Positions 1 to 6,308 of a DNA stretch of 9,275 nucleotides are shown here, piece after piece (position 1 is the stretch's first letter; each line of letters begins with the position of its first letter). Origin of the DNA: Chloroflexota bacterium (GTDB lineage Bacteria > Chloroflexota > Limnocylindria > Limnocylindrales > CSP1-4); assembly GCA_021785115.1 (NCBI GenBank), contig JAJYGO010000497.1, positions 1 through 9,275 on the forward strand, written 5' to 3'. A program made the position numbers and the translations under genes. The notes beneath the pieces were generated by a model, which was not told the origin of the DNA, searched no databases, and saw nothing but the letters and a program-made list of their open reading frames with translations.

Positions 1-475
1 CGTGGTAGGCCCACTCGGCGATCTGCTCCCGGGCCGTGATCCGGCCGAAGCGCGCGCTCACACCGGCTCGCTCGAGCTCTGCCGGCCCGAGCGTGCTGAG
101 CCAGGCAAGCGTCTCCGCACGCGCGGCACGCCACGCGACCAGCGAGTCCAACGGTGCGCCGGGCGGCGGAGCCGCTGCCCCGCGCGGCATCGGCACGTCG
201 TCAACATCGGCGATCATCGCCTCCACCCGGGCGCCGAGCAGCCCTTCGACGTACAGGAGGTGACCGAGCACCTCGCGGGGGGACCATTCCTCGGGCGCGG
301 GCCGACGTTCCAGGACCTCGGCCGGGACGGACTTCACGACCGCGTCGAGCGCGGTGCGCATCGCCCGCATGACGTCGAGCACCCCTGCCTCGAGCTCCGC
401 CTGGCGGCCACCGGCTGCGGTCTCCGCTCCGGCGCCGCCGCCGGGCGTCCCTGTCGAAATCGGGGGGCTGGCCAT
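1..475 (-). CDS. DinB-like superfamily protein, C-terminus cut by left window edge
   Basis: An open frame enters from the left edge on the minus strand, and 158 codons are visible. The start at 475 is chosen because AAAGGAG (484-490, complement) lies 8 nt upstream. After a Gly/Ala/Pro-rich tail of about 25 residues, the protein shows the DinB/DUF664-type pattern. Helix 1 is around residues 28-50. The segment EEWSPREVLGHLLYVEGLL (62-80) contains His72, a likely metal ligand. Near the break, ITAREQIAEWAYH (146-158) matches the family's second metal-binding helix, whose next His should lie just outside the window. DinB-like proteins are four-helix-bundle metalloproteins, often thiol transferases or of unknown function, so no substrate is assigned. 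The gene is divergent from the downstream stress protein. The fold call is fairly secure; the function is not known. Confidence 0.75.
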   Translation of the reverse strand, partial: MASPPISTGTPGGGAGAETAAGGRQAELEAGVLDVMRAMRTALDAVVKSVPAEVLERRPAPEEWSPREVLGHLLYVEGLLGARVEAMIADVDDVPMPRGAAAPPPGAPLDSLVAWRAARAETLAWLSTLGPAELERAGVSARFGRITAREQIAEWAYH

Positions 476-795
476 CCCATCTGCTCCTTTCGTGTTGTCC
501 GGCGCGACGCTTCGGACTGGCTTCGCCGGTCAGCATGGCCCGAAGCCGCCGCCGGGACAGTGACATGCCTCGCTCCCCTGGTCATCGTCCTGCGGCGGCG
601 ACGGCGCCTCGCAGCCACGATCCGCCAATCATCGTTGACGGGTGGGCCTGCCAGGTCCCTGCCCGAAGAAGGCTCGTCTCTGGCCCTCGGCAGCGCGCCG
701 GCCGCGCTCCGCCGGGTCACGTGGCGGCTGCCACTGCGCCGTCGCCCGCGACCATGGTCACGGCGTGCGCGTCATCGGACGGACACGCTTCGTCC
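476..795. other. Divergent intergenic region between DinB-like gene and uspA-like gene
   Basis: This 320-nt stretch lies between two divergent genes and should hold both promoters. Visible elements are a 7-bp inverted repeat GGCTTCG/CGAAGCC (519-525 and 541-547), a small stem GTGGC-GGCT-GCCAC (721-734) and a 10-bp palindrome GACCATGGTC (750-759). A TTGACG at 635-640 resembles a -35 box, but no acceptable -10 follows at 16-19 nt, so no promoter is called. Several frames are open through the region, but their composition is Arg/Pro/Ala-rich and protein-like features are absent. Confidence 0.5.
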
Positions 796-1308
796 ATGAG
801 TACCGAGATCGTCCGCCATGCCTCCAGTACCCAACCCATCTACCTGCCGGCGCACATGCCGCCGCCCATGGTCTGTCCGGCGCGGTACCACCGCATCCTC
901 GTGGGCTATGACGGCACGGCGGCGGCACGCCGAGCCCTGGCCCTGGCGGCGACCCTGACGGGCGTGTTCGGCGCCTCGCTCACCGTCGTCAGCGTGGTAC
1001 CGCCCTGGCCGGGAGACCTGACGGGCGGGCCACTACTGGCAGCATCGATCCCACCGGACGATGCGGCCGTGCACATCGATCAACTGCGCGAGGCCGAAGC
1101 CGCGCTGGACGCGTGCGGCGTGTCCGCCGAGCTGTGCGCACCAGAAGGCGATCCCGCACGCACGATCGAACAGCTCGCCGAGGAAGGCGACATCGACATG
1201 ATCGTGCTGGGGGGACGGCGCCTCGGCCTGTTGGGCCGGTTGCTGCTCGGCAGCACGTCCGAGCACGTCCCGACGCGTGCCCGAGCCACCGTCATCGTCA
1301 CACATTGA
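796..1308 (+). CDS. Universal stress protein, UspA family
   Basis: This is a single-domain Usp protein of 170 residues, a cytoplasmic alpha/beta protein that normally binds ATP and dimerises under stress. The first beta strand and its loop, YHRILVGYDGTAAARRAL (31-48), are typical. The C-terminal part DMIVLGGRRLGLLGRLLLGS (134-153) aligns with the ATP-binding signature G-2x-G-9x-G(S/T), but the second Gly of the signature is Arg142, so nucleotide binding may be altered. The C-terminal strand ends ATVIVTH without the usual CPV turn. The start is uncertain: ATG 796 has no clear Shine-Dalgarno, and ATG 856 or 868 would also keep the full domain. The frame stays open upstream to 535, but that part is low-complexity and not Usp-like. 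A GC hairpin follows the stop. The family is clear; the exact start is not. Confidence 0.88.
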   Translation: MSTEIVRHASSTQPIYLPAHMPPPMVCPARYHRILVGYDGTAAARRALALAATLTGVFGASLTVVSVVPPWPGDLTGGPLLAASIPPDDAAVHIDQLREAEAALDACGVSAELCAPEGDPARTIEQLAEEGDIDMIVLGGRRLGLLGRLLLGSTSEHVPTRARATVIVTH

Positions 1309-1323
1309 CGCGCCCGATGCGCG

Positions 1324-1343
1324 CGGCCCGGCCTCGCGGGCCG
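1324..1343 (+). terminator. GC-rich hairpin after uspA-like gene, possible terminator
   Basis: Perfect 7-bp stem CGGCCCG / CGGGCCG (1324-1330 and 1337-1343) with a 6-nt loop, starting 15 nt after the Usp stop codon. There is no T-tract downstream, so this may be a weak or Rho-assisted stop or only a GC-rich coincidence. Confidence 0.35.
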
Positions 1344-1501
1344 GCGTCCGCGTGCGGTGGCCGTTCGTCCGCCTGCGCGGAGCAGCCGGCTGTTCGTCGT
1401 GTGGACGACGGAGGCACGGGAACGTGGCTGATACGGTGGCTCACGGCGGCGCCCGCATCGCGCCGGGACCGCGACCGTTGCCGACGATGAGGGACCCGAC
1501 G

Positions 1502-1873
1502 ATGCCCATCAACCTGCAGCGAGCCTACGATCCCCCATCGACCGAGGACGGGTTTCGTGTCCTGGTCGACCGGGTGTGGCCCCGGGGCCGGTCACGCGAA
1601 GCGCTCCGGCTGGCCCAATGGGCTCCCGATCTGGGTCCGAGCCACGAGTTGCGCCGCTGGTTCGACCACGACCCGGCGCGCTGGGCCGAGTTCCAGGCAC
1701 GCTACCGGGCCGAACTGAGGGAGCCCGGGCGGTCGGCCCAGCTCGACGCGCTCGCCGAGCGCGCTCGGGCCACGACCGTGACGCTCGTCTACGGTGCGCA
1801 CGACACGGAGCACAATCAGGCCCGCGTGATCGCCGAGGAGCTCGAGCGGCGACTCAGGGTCGGATCGGCATGA
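1502..1873 (+). CDS. DUF488 family protein, YeaO-like
   Basis: Protein of 123 residues that matches the short DUF488/YeaO family along its whole length. Visible family blocks are an N-terminal RAYDPPSTEDGFRVLVDRVWPRG, a middle W-x-DLGPS-ELRRWF segment, W-x-EF-x-x-RYRAEL, and a C-terminal strand VTLVYGAHDTEHNQA that precedes the last helix. E. coli YeaO has the same architecture and length. The biochemical role of the family is unknown. ATG 1502 is preferred over ATG 1487 because GAGGGA (1489-1494) sits 7 nt before it. The stop TGA (1871-1873) overlaps the ATG of the glycosyltransferase as ATGA, so the two genes are probably translationally coupled. The family call is firm; no function is claimed. 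Confidence 0.9.
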   Translation: MPINLQRAYDPPSTEDGFRVLVDRVWPRGRSREALRLAQWAPDLGPSHELRRWFDHDPARWAEFQARYRAELREPGRSAQLDALAERARATTVTLVYGAHDTEHNQARVIAEELERRLRVGSA

Positions 1874-3036
1874 CGGAGGCACGGCGCGCGCGCACCCCGA
1901 TGGCGGTCGCCATCGTCGCGCCGTTGTTCGCGCCGGTGCGGCCTGCGCAACCGTACGGCCCGCATGCCTTCCTGGTGGATCTTGCCCGGGCGCTCGCGGC
2001 GCGGGGCCACCGCACGGTGGTCTACTGCGCTGCCGGCTCGCTCATACCCGGCGTGGCAACCTGCACCGTGCCGGTCAATCCGCTGGTGGCGGGTGCGAGA
2101 GTGCACCTGCTCGGGGGGAGGCGCGGCACCGCGGAGGCCGGGCTGCACGCCCACGCCGCGTCTCCGGATGCGATCGCCGACGCCGTACGCGGTGCGTTCG
2201 AGCGCGTCTTCCGCGAGATCGACCGCCGGGGTACGGACGTGATCAGCCAGCATGCGTTCGATGCGGAGGCGATCGAGGTAGCGGAGCGGCGCCCGGTCCT
2301 GCACACACTTCACCTGCCGCCAATGGGTCGGGTCATCGCGGCCGCTCAGGCGACCACCGCCACGCTTGCGGCGGTGTCGGAGGCGTCTCGACGCGACTGG
2401 GAGGCTGCCGGCGTGCCCGGTGTGCGTGTCCTGCGCAACGGCGTCCCGGCCTGGGATCCCGGCACGCCCGAGATCGAGCCGGTGGCGTTGATGGCCGGCC
2501 GCTTCTCCCCGGAGAAGGGGTTCGCGGCCGGCATTCGCATGGCGCTGCGGGCCGGGCTGCGCCCCCGGCTCATCGGAGAACCGTACGACCGCGGCTACTT
2601 CGAGTCGGAGATCGTCCCGCTCCTCCCCCTGGCCGAGCTCCTGCCCACGGTGCCCCGTGAGGCGCTGTGGGGCGCCATGGCTCGTGCGGCGGTGACGCTC
2701 GTGCCCATCGAATGGGAAGAACCGTTCGGGCTCGTCGCCGCCGAGGCGCAGATGGCCGGGTGCCCCGTGGTGGGATACCGGCGGGGCGCCCTGCCGGAGG
2801 TCGTGGAAGAGGGCGTCAGCGGATTCCTGGCGCCGCCCGGCGACGAGGATGCGCTGGTCGAGGAGATCGCTCGGGCGCGCCGACTCGACCGGGCCGGGGT
2901 CCGGGCGTCGGCCCTGCGCCGACTCGGAATCGAGCCCGCAACTGATGCGTACGAGCAGGTGTTGCTGGAGATCGCGACGCGCCGCGCCGATAGCTGGTCC
3001 AATCGTCCCTCCGCGCCGGGGCCTCTGCGGCCTTGA
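1870..3036 (+). CDS. Glycosyltransferase, GT4 (GT-B fold) family
   Basis: A 388-residue cytoplasmic GT-B enzyme that should transfer a sugar from a nucleotide-sugar donor with retention of configuration. The N-terminal acceptor domain begins AVAIVAPLFAPV and has the helix PYGPHAFLVDLARALAARGH (28-47), the slot where GT4 enzymes bind the acceptor near the Gly-rich turn. The C-terminal donor domain starts around MAGRFSPEKG (208-217), a standard GT4 motif. The catalytic-domain signature EPFGLVAAE (284-292) supplies the E-x7-E pair, followed by GCPVVGYRRGALPEVVEEGVSGFL. The start overlaps the upstream DUF488 stop by 4 nt (ATGA). The last ~20 residues (Ser/Pro/Arg-rich) look like a disordered tail. 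The substrate cannot be read from the sequence; the family also contains trehalose, mannosyl and glycolipid transferases. Confidence 0.92.
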   Translation: MTEARRARTPMAVAIVAPLFAPVRPAQPYGPHAFLVDLARALAARGHRTVVYCAAGSLIPGVATCTVPVNPLVAGARVHLLGGRRGTAEAGLHAHAASPDAIADAVRGAFERVFREIDRRGTDVISQHAFDAEAIEVAERRPVLHTLHLPPMGRVIAAAQATTATLAAVSEASRRDWEAAGVPGVRVLRNGVPAWDPGTPEIEPVALMAGRFSPEKGFAAGIRMALRAGLRPRLIGEPYDRGYFESEIVPLLPLAELLPTVPREALWGAMARAAVTLVPIEWEEPFGLVAAEAQMAGCPVVGYRRGALPEVVEEGVSGFLAPPGDEDALVEEIARARRLDRAGVRASALRRLGIEPATDAYEQVLLEIATRRADSWSNRPSAPGPLRP

Positions 3037-3213
3037 GGGCAGGGCCGACTCGGGCCCCACGGGACCGCTGCGGGAGGGGCCGTTGGCCGTGGGCGATGGC
3101 GCCGCGCCGTCCAACCCGCGTCGTGCGTATCCCCCGCCAGCGGACGCGGCTTCGGTCGCTCCGTACGCGGGACGACCGACGCCAGCTACGCCGTGCCCTA
3201 CGGTGGCGTCGTG

Positions 3214-3245
3214 CCGAGTCTCCGGGTCACCCGGAGCCGTCTCGG
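3214..3245 (+). promoter_or_regulatory. Strong nested dyad between glycosyltransferase and sdhC-like gene
   Basis: Inner inverted repeat CTCCGGGT-C-ACCCGGAG (3220-3236) is perfect over 8 bp each side. Outer arms CCGAG (3214-3218) and CTCGG (3241-3245) add a second stem, with small unpaired stretches between. It ends 13 nt before the sdhC Shine-Dalgarno. It could be an operator, an mRNA hairpin in the sdhC leader, or a terminator for the upstream operon, although it lacks a T-tract. The rest of the 3037-3271 gap shows no gene. Confidence 0.45.
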
Positions 3246-3271
3246 GCCTGCTTCCGACGGAGGAGCGTGTA

Positions 3272-3712
3272 GTGGGCGTTGGCCGGTCGCGCTGGCCGCC
3301 TGACCGGACGACGGCCTCGCCTGGGGGCGCGTCGGCGGTGGCGCGCATCGCGCTTCACTACCGGGGTTCCCGGGAGGGGATGGCCGCCTGGGCTTTCCAT
3401 CGGATCGCGGGCGTGGCGATCTGGCTGTTCGTGGTCGTGCACGTGGTCGACATCTACCTCGTCGGTGGCGACCCGAGGGCGTATGACGCGATCCTGCGCG
3501 TATATGCCAGTCCGGCCGGCCGCGTCGGCGAGGTGCTGCTCGGGGCGGGCCTGCTGTACCACGCGCTGAACGGCCTGCGGATCATCGTGATGGACTTGTG
3601 GCCCGCGATGACGATTCTTTCGAGGCAACTCTGGTATGCCTGCTGGGCCATCTTCGTCATCGTGGGCGTGCCCGGGGCGATCCTGATCCTGCGGCCGATC
3701 TTCGCACGCTGA
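3272..3712 (+). CDS. sdhC: Succinate dehydrogenase/fumarate reductase cytochrome b subunit, SdhC-like
   Basis: A 146-residue membrane anchor with three predicted helices. It would carry heme b and pass electrons from the Fe-S subunit to quinone in the cytoplasmic membrane. GTG 3272 is chosen because GGAGGAG (3259-3265) lies 6 nt upstream; the later in-frame GTG 3338 has no Shine-Dalgarno. The order is a polar N-terminus (1-36), then AFHRIAGVAIWLFVVVHVVD (41-60), helix 2 with LLYHALNGLR (94-103), and helix 3 around 117-140. The H-R-x-x-G and Y-H-x-L-N-G-x-R motifs match actinobacterial SdhC, with His97 the expected heme ligand in helix 2. It is followed at once by sdhB. No sdhD or sdhA is present, which is unusual for this type of SdhC. 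The stop is 15 nt before the sdhB ATG. Confidence 0.88.
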   Translation: MGVGRSRWPPDRTTASPGGASAVARIALHYRGSREGMAAWAFHRIAGVAIWLFVVVHVVDIYLVGGDPRAYDAILRVYASPAGRVGEVLLGAGLLYHALNGLRIIVMDLWPAMTILSRQLWYACWAIFVIVGVPGAILILRPIFAR

Positions 3713-3727
3713 CGAGTGCGACTCGCG

Positions 3728-4426
3728 ATGAACGTACAGCTGCGGATCCAGCGATACGACCCCGACGCGGACATGCGGCCGCACTGGGAGACGTATCCGC
3801 TCGAGGCCAACCCGCGAGAGCGGGTCCTGGATCTCCTGCACCGTGTGAAGGACGAAATCGACGGTTCGCTCACGTTCCGGCGCTCCTGCGGTCACGGTGT
3901 CTGCGGGTCAGACGCACTGGAGATCAACGGTCACAACCGTCTGGCCTGCAAGACCCTGGTCATGCAGGTCGGCACCACGATCAGCGTCGGGCCGCTGCCG
4001 GCCCTGCCGCTCATCAAGGACCTGGTGGTGGATCTTGACGGCTTCTTCGAGCGGCATCGCAGCGTGCGGCCGTGGTTCATCAACGACGCACCGCCGCCCG
4101 CTCGCGAGCGAGCTCAGGACCCGGCTCAGCGCGCGCTGATCGAGGAAACCTCGCGCTGCATCCTGTGCGCGGCCTGCACGAGCTCGTGTCCGTCGTTCTG
4201 GGCCCAGCGGAGCTACGTCGGCCCCGCTGCGATCGTGCAGGCTGACCGCTTCATCTTCGACTCACGGGACACGGGGGGCGCAGAGCGATTGGACATCCTG
4301 GCCGACCGCAGTGGCGTCTGGCACTGCCGGACGATCTTCAACTGCGTGGACGCGTGCCCGGTCGGCATCGACGTCACACGGGCCATCCTGGAGGTCACCG
4401 GTGCCATCCTCGAGCGAGCCAGCTGA
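3728..4426 (+). CDS. sdhB: Succinate dehydrogenase/fumarate reductase iron-sulfur subunit, SdhB-like
   Basis: A 232-residue, three-cluster Fe-S protein that links an SdhA-type flavoprotein to the membrane anchor. The plant-ferredoxin-like domain has Cys54, Cys59, Asp62 and Cys74 as [2Fe-2S] ligands; Asp in the third place is also found in E. coli SdhB. The C-terminal domain has CILCAACTSSCP (Cys144, 147, 150, 154) for the [4Fe-4S] cluster and HCRTIFNCVDACP (Cys200, 206, 210) for the [3Fe-4S] cluster. All ligands are present, so the protein should be functional. ATG 3728 is preferred; GTG 3716 would add four residues, and neither has a strong Shine-Dalgarno, which fits coupling to sdhC. Its last 26 nt overlap the MmgE/PrpD gene. 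The missing flavoprotein partner must lie elsewhere or be something other than SdhA. Confidence 0.93.
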   Translation: MNVQLRIQRYDPDADMRPHWETYPLEANPRERVLDLLHRVKDEIDGSLTFRRSCGHGVCGSDALEINGHNRLACKTLVMQVGTTISVGPLPALPLIKDLVVDLDGFFERHRSVRPWFINDAPPPARERAQDPAQRALIEETSRCILCAACTSSCPSFWAQRSYVGPAAIVQADRFIFDSRDTGGAERLDILADRSGVWHCRTIFNCVDACPVGIDVTRAILEVTGAILERAS

Positions 4427-5888
4427 CCCGGTCGCGGTGCCCGAGCGGCCGTCTGGAGAGCCGCCGAGCATCGTCTCCGACCTGGCTGCCTTCGTTGTGC
4501 GGGCCTCGTTCGAGGGCCTGTCACGTCTCGCCGTGGAGGCGCTCGAGATCCGGCTCCTCGACGCGCTCGCCTGTGCGTACGGCGCGCTCGATGCCGCGCC
4601 GGTGGACGCCGTCCTCGAGCACGTCCGGGACCAGGGCGGTATCGCCAGGTGTCGCCTCGTGAACCACGGCAAGTCGGCGCCCGATCGTGCTGCGCTCTAC
4701 AACGGCGCGCTCATCCGGTACCTGGACTTCAACGACGCTTACCTGGCCCCCCACGAGACCTGCCATCCGAGCGACAACGTCGCGGCCGTGCTCGCCGTGG
4801 CCCAGTACGCGGGTTGCACGGGCCGCGAGTTCCTGACCGCCCTGGCGGTCGCCTACCAGGTGCAGTGCCGGCTCTCAGACGTCGCGCCGGTGCGGGACCG
4901 CGGCTTCGACCACACGGTGCAGGGGGCCTATGCCGTCGCGGCCGGGGCGGCCAAGGCGCTCCGGCTGGATCGCGCGAAGACTGGCCACGCGCTTGCGTTG
5001 GCCGGCACCGCCCTGAACGGCCTCCGGGTCACCCGAACCGGCGAGCTGTCCAACTGGAAAGGTCTCGCCTACCCGTTCATGGCGAGTTGTGCCGTCCAGA
5101 CGACGTTGCTCGCGCAGCGGGGCATCAGCGGGCCCTCGGAAGTCTTCGAGGGGAGCGGTGGTCTGATGCAATCCATCGCTGGCCCGTTCGAGATCGACTG
5201 GGCGACGGAGGACCTCGAGCGGGTGCGAGCCACCGTCCTGAAGCGGTTCAACGCGGAGATCCACAGCCAATCGGCGATCGAGGGTGTGCTCGAGCTCCGG
5301 GAGCAGAGCGGGCTGCGGGCCACCGATCTCACGCGCCTCGAGCTCTCCACGTTCGACGTCGCCTACGACATCATCGGTGGCGGGACAGCCGGGGACCGCC
5401 ATGCCGCCCGGACCAAAGAGCAGGCCGATCATTCCCTCCCCTACCTGCTGGCCGTCGCGCTGCTCGACGGCCAGGTCATGCCAGAGCAGTTCTTGCTCGA
5501 CCGGATCCGGCGGCCGGACGTCCAGCAGCTGCTCCAGCGGATCACGGTTCGCGCCGACCCCGAGCTCAGCCGGCGCTTCCCCGCCGAGGAGCCTTGCCGG
5601 ATCGTCGCGCGCCTGAGCGACGGCCGCACCCTGCGGTGCGAGAAGGACGACTACGTCGGCTACCGGACACGGCCACTCGACTGGGCGGCAGTGCGCGCCA
5701 AGTTCGATCGGCTGGCCGGCTCCGTGCTGGACCCGGAGCGTCGAGATCGCATCGCCCACGCGGTGGCCGACCTTGAGCACGGGACCGTGGCCGAGCTGAC
5801 CGCCCTGCTCGGGCCCGCGGCCGCCACCTCCGGCCCAGGGGTCGGTGGAGCACAGGCCCGAAGCCACCGCAGCGCGCGCCAGAACTGA
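4401..5888 (+). CDS. MmgE/PrpD family protein (2-methylcitrate dehydratase-like)
   Basis: A 495-residue cytoplasmic protein of the MmgE/PrpD fold. The family includes 2-methylcitrate dehydratase, cis-aconitate decarboxylase and many uncharacterised members. GTG 4401 is chosen because GGAGGT (4390-4395), inside sdhB, sits 5 nt before it. This gives a 26-nt overlap with sdhB and likely translational coupling. Family blocks seen in order are the N-terminal helical part (IVSDLAAFVV, LLDALACAYGAL), ALIRYLDFNDAYLAPHETCHPSDN (the D-F-N-D and H-P-S-D-N motifs), the SNWKGLAYPF segment, KRFNAEIHSQSAIE, and TKEQADHSLPYLLAVALLDG. The length is near the family norm. No propionate-cycle genes (prpB, prpC) are nearby, so 2-methylcitrate is not a safe substrate call. 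The C-terminal ~25 residues are Ala/Gly/Ser-rich. The fold is certain; the substrate is unknown. Confidence 0.92.
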   Translation: MPSSSEPADPVAVPERPSGEPPSIVSDLAAFVVRASFEGLSRLAVEALEIRLLDALACAYGALDAAPVDAVLEHVRDQGGIARCRLVNHGKSAPDRAALYNGALIRYLDFNDAYLAPHETCHPSDNVAAVLAVAQYAGCTGREFLTALAVAYQVQCRLSDVAPVRDRGFDHTVQGAYAVAAGAAKALRLDRAKTGHALALAGTALNGLRVTRTGELSNWKGLAYPFMASCAVQTTLLAQRGISGPSEVFEGSGGLMQSIAGPFEIDWATEDLERVRATVLKRFNAEIHSQSAIEGVLELREQSGLRATDLTRLELSTFDVAYDIIGGGTAGDRHAARTKEQADHSLPYLLAVALLDGQVMPEQFLLDRIRRPDVQQLLQRITVRADPELSRRFPAEEPCRIVARLSDGRTLRCEKDDYVGYRTRPLDWAAVRAKFDRLAGSVLDPERRDRIAHAVADLEHGTVAELTALLGPAAATSGPGVGGAQARSHRSARQN

Positions 5889-5911
5889 TGTCCCCAGACG
5901 AGGTTGTCACC

Positions 5912-6214
5912 ATGCTTGCCGCGTTCGCCGTCATGCCATTGGGAACCGGAGAGTCGACCGGAGCGCTGGTCGCGGAAGCCGTGCGCATCGTCCGATCGAG
6001 CGGTCTCCCCAACGAGACCAACGCCATGTTCACCAACATCGAAGGCGACTGGGACGCCGTGATGGCCGTCATCCGGGCCTGCGTCGAGAAGGTCGCGGAG
6101 GAGGCGCCCCGTGTGACCGTGCAGGTCAAGCTCGACTACCGCCGCGGCACGGCTGCCGGTGCGCTCACTCGCGACGTCGAGTCGATCGAGCGACGGCTGC
6201 GCGAGGCGCGCTGA
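5912..6214 (+). CDS. MTH1187 family thiamine-binding protein
   Basis: A 100-residue protein of the MTH1187/YqgV (formerly DUF77) family, small ferredoxin-like-fold proteins reported to bind thiamine or related pyrimidines. The hallmark blocks are all present: MLAAFAVMPLGTGES at the N-terminus, IVRSSGLPNETNAMFTNIEGDWDAVM in the middle and VTVQVKLDYRRG near the end. ATG 5912 is preferred because it matches the family N-terminus and has GAGG (5900-5903) 8 nt upstream. An upstream in-frame ATG at 5888 overlaps the PrpD stop as TGATG and would add eight residues, so coupling by that route is also possible. The gene lies between PrpD and the ComA-like gene, which hints at a cofactor-sensing or cofactor-carrying role for that pathway. 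This is inference only. Confidence 0.9.
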   Translation: MLAAFAVMPLGTGESTGALVAEAVRIVRSSGLPNETNAMFTNIEGDWDAVMAVIRACVEKVAEEAPRVTVQVKLDYRRGTAAGALTRDVESIERRLREAR

Positions 6215-6248
6215 CACGGCGCTCGGCGAGGAGGATCGGGGGAATCGC

Positions 6249-6284
6249 GGCGGGCCCGCCACACCATGGCGACTGCCACGCCAT
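6249..6284 (+). promoter_or_regulatory. Palindrome and hairpin in the leader of the ComA-like gene
   Basis: Within the 94-nt gap before the ComA-like gene are a perfect 12-bp palindrome GGCGGGCCCGCC (6249-6260) and a 6-bp stem ATGGCG/CGCCAT (6266-6271 and 6279-6284, 7-nt loop). They end 10 nt before the AGGAGG (6295-6300) that serves the downstream start. They could be a leader structure tuning translation or a local operator. GC-rich chance pairing is not excluded. Confidence 0.3.
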
Positions 6285-6308
6285 TGCGGCTGCGAGGAGG
6301 ACTGCACC

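Noticed and set aside
635..663. TTGACG as a sigma-70 -35 box for the stress gene
   Set aside because: No acceptable -10 hexamer at the proper distance in this GC-rich stretch.
535..795. N-terminal extension of the stress protein in the same frame
   Set aside because: 87 residues of Ser/Arg/Pro/Ala-rich sequence with no Usp character; the domain is complete from 796 or later.
2..799. Plus-strand open frame of 265 codons spanning the DinB-like gene and the intergenic region
   Set aside because: Arg/Pro/Gly-rich and featureless; the minus-strand frame has the DinB pattern and a good Shine-Dalgarno.
1816..3348. Open frame of about 510 codons on the minus strand opposite the glycosyltransferase
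   Set aside because: It mirrors a GC-rich coding gene, has Arg/Gly/His/Pro-rich low-complexity composition and no family motifs, while the plus-strand frame has clear GT4 signatures.
4875..5867. Open frame of about 330 codons on the minus strand opposite the PrpD-like gene
   Set aside because: Antisense shadow of a gene with strong third-position GC bias; no recognisable domain.
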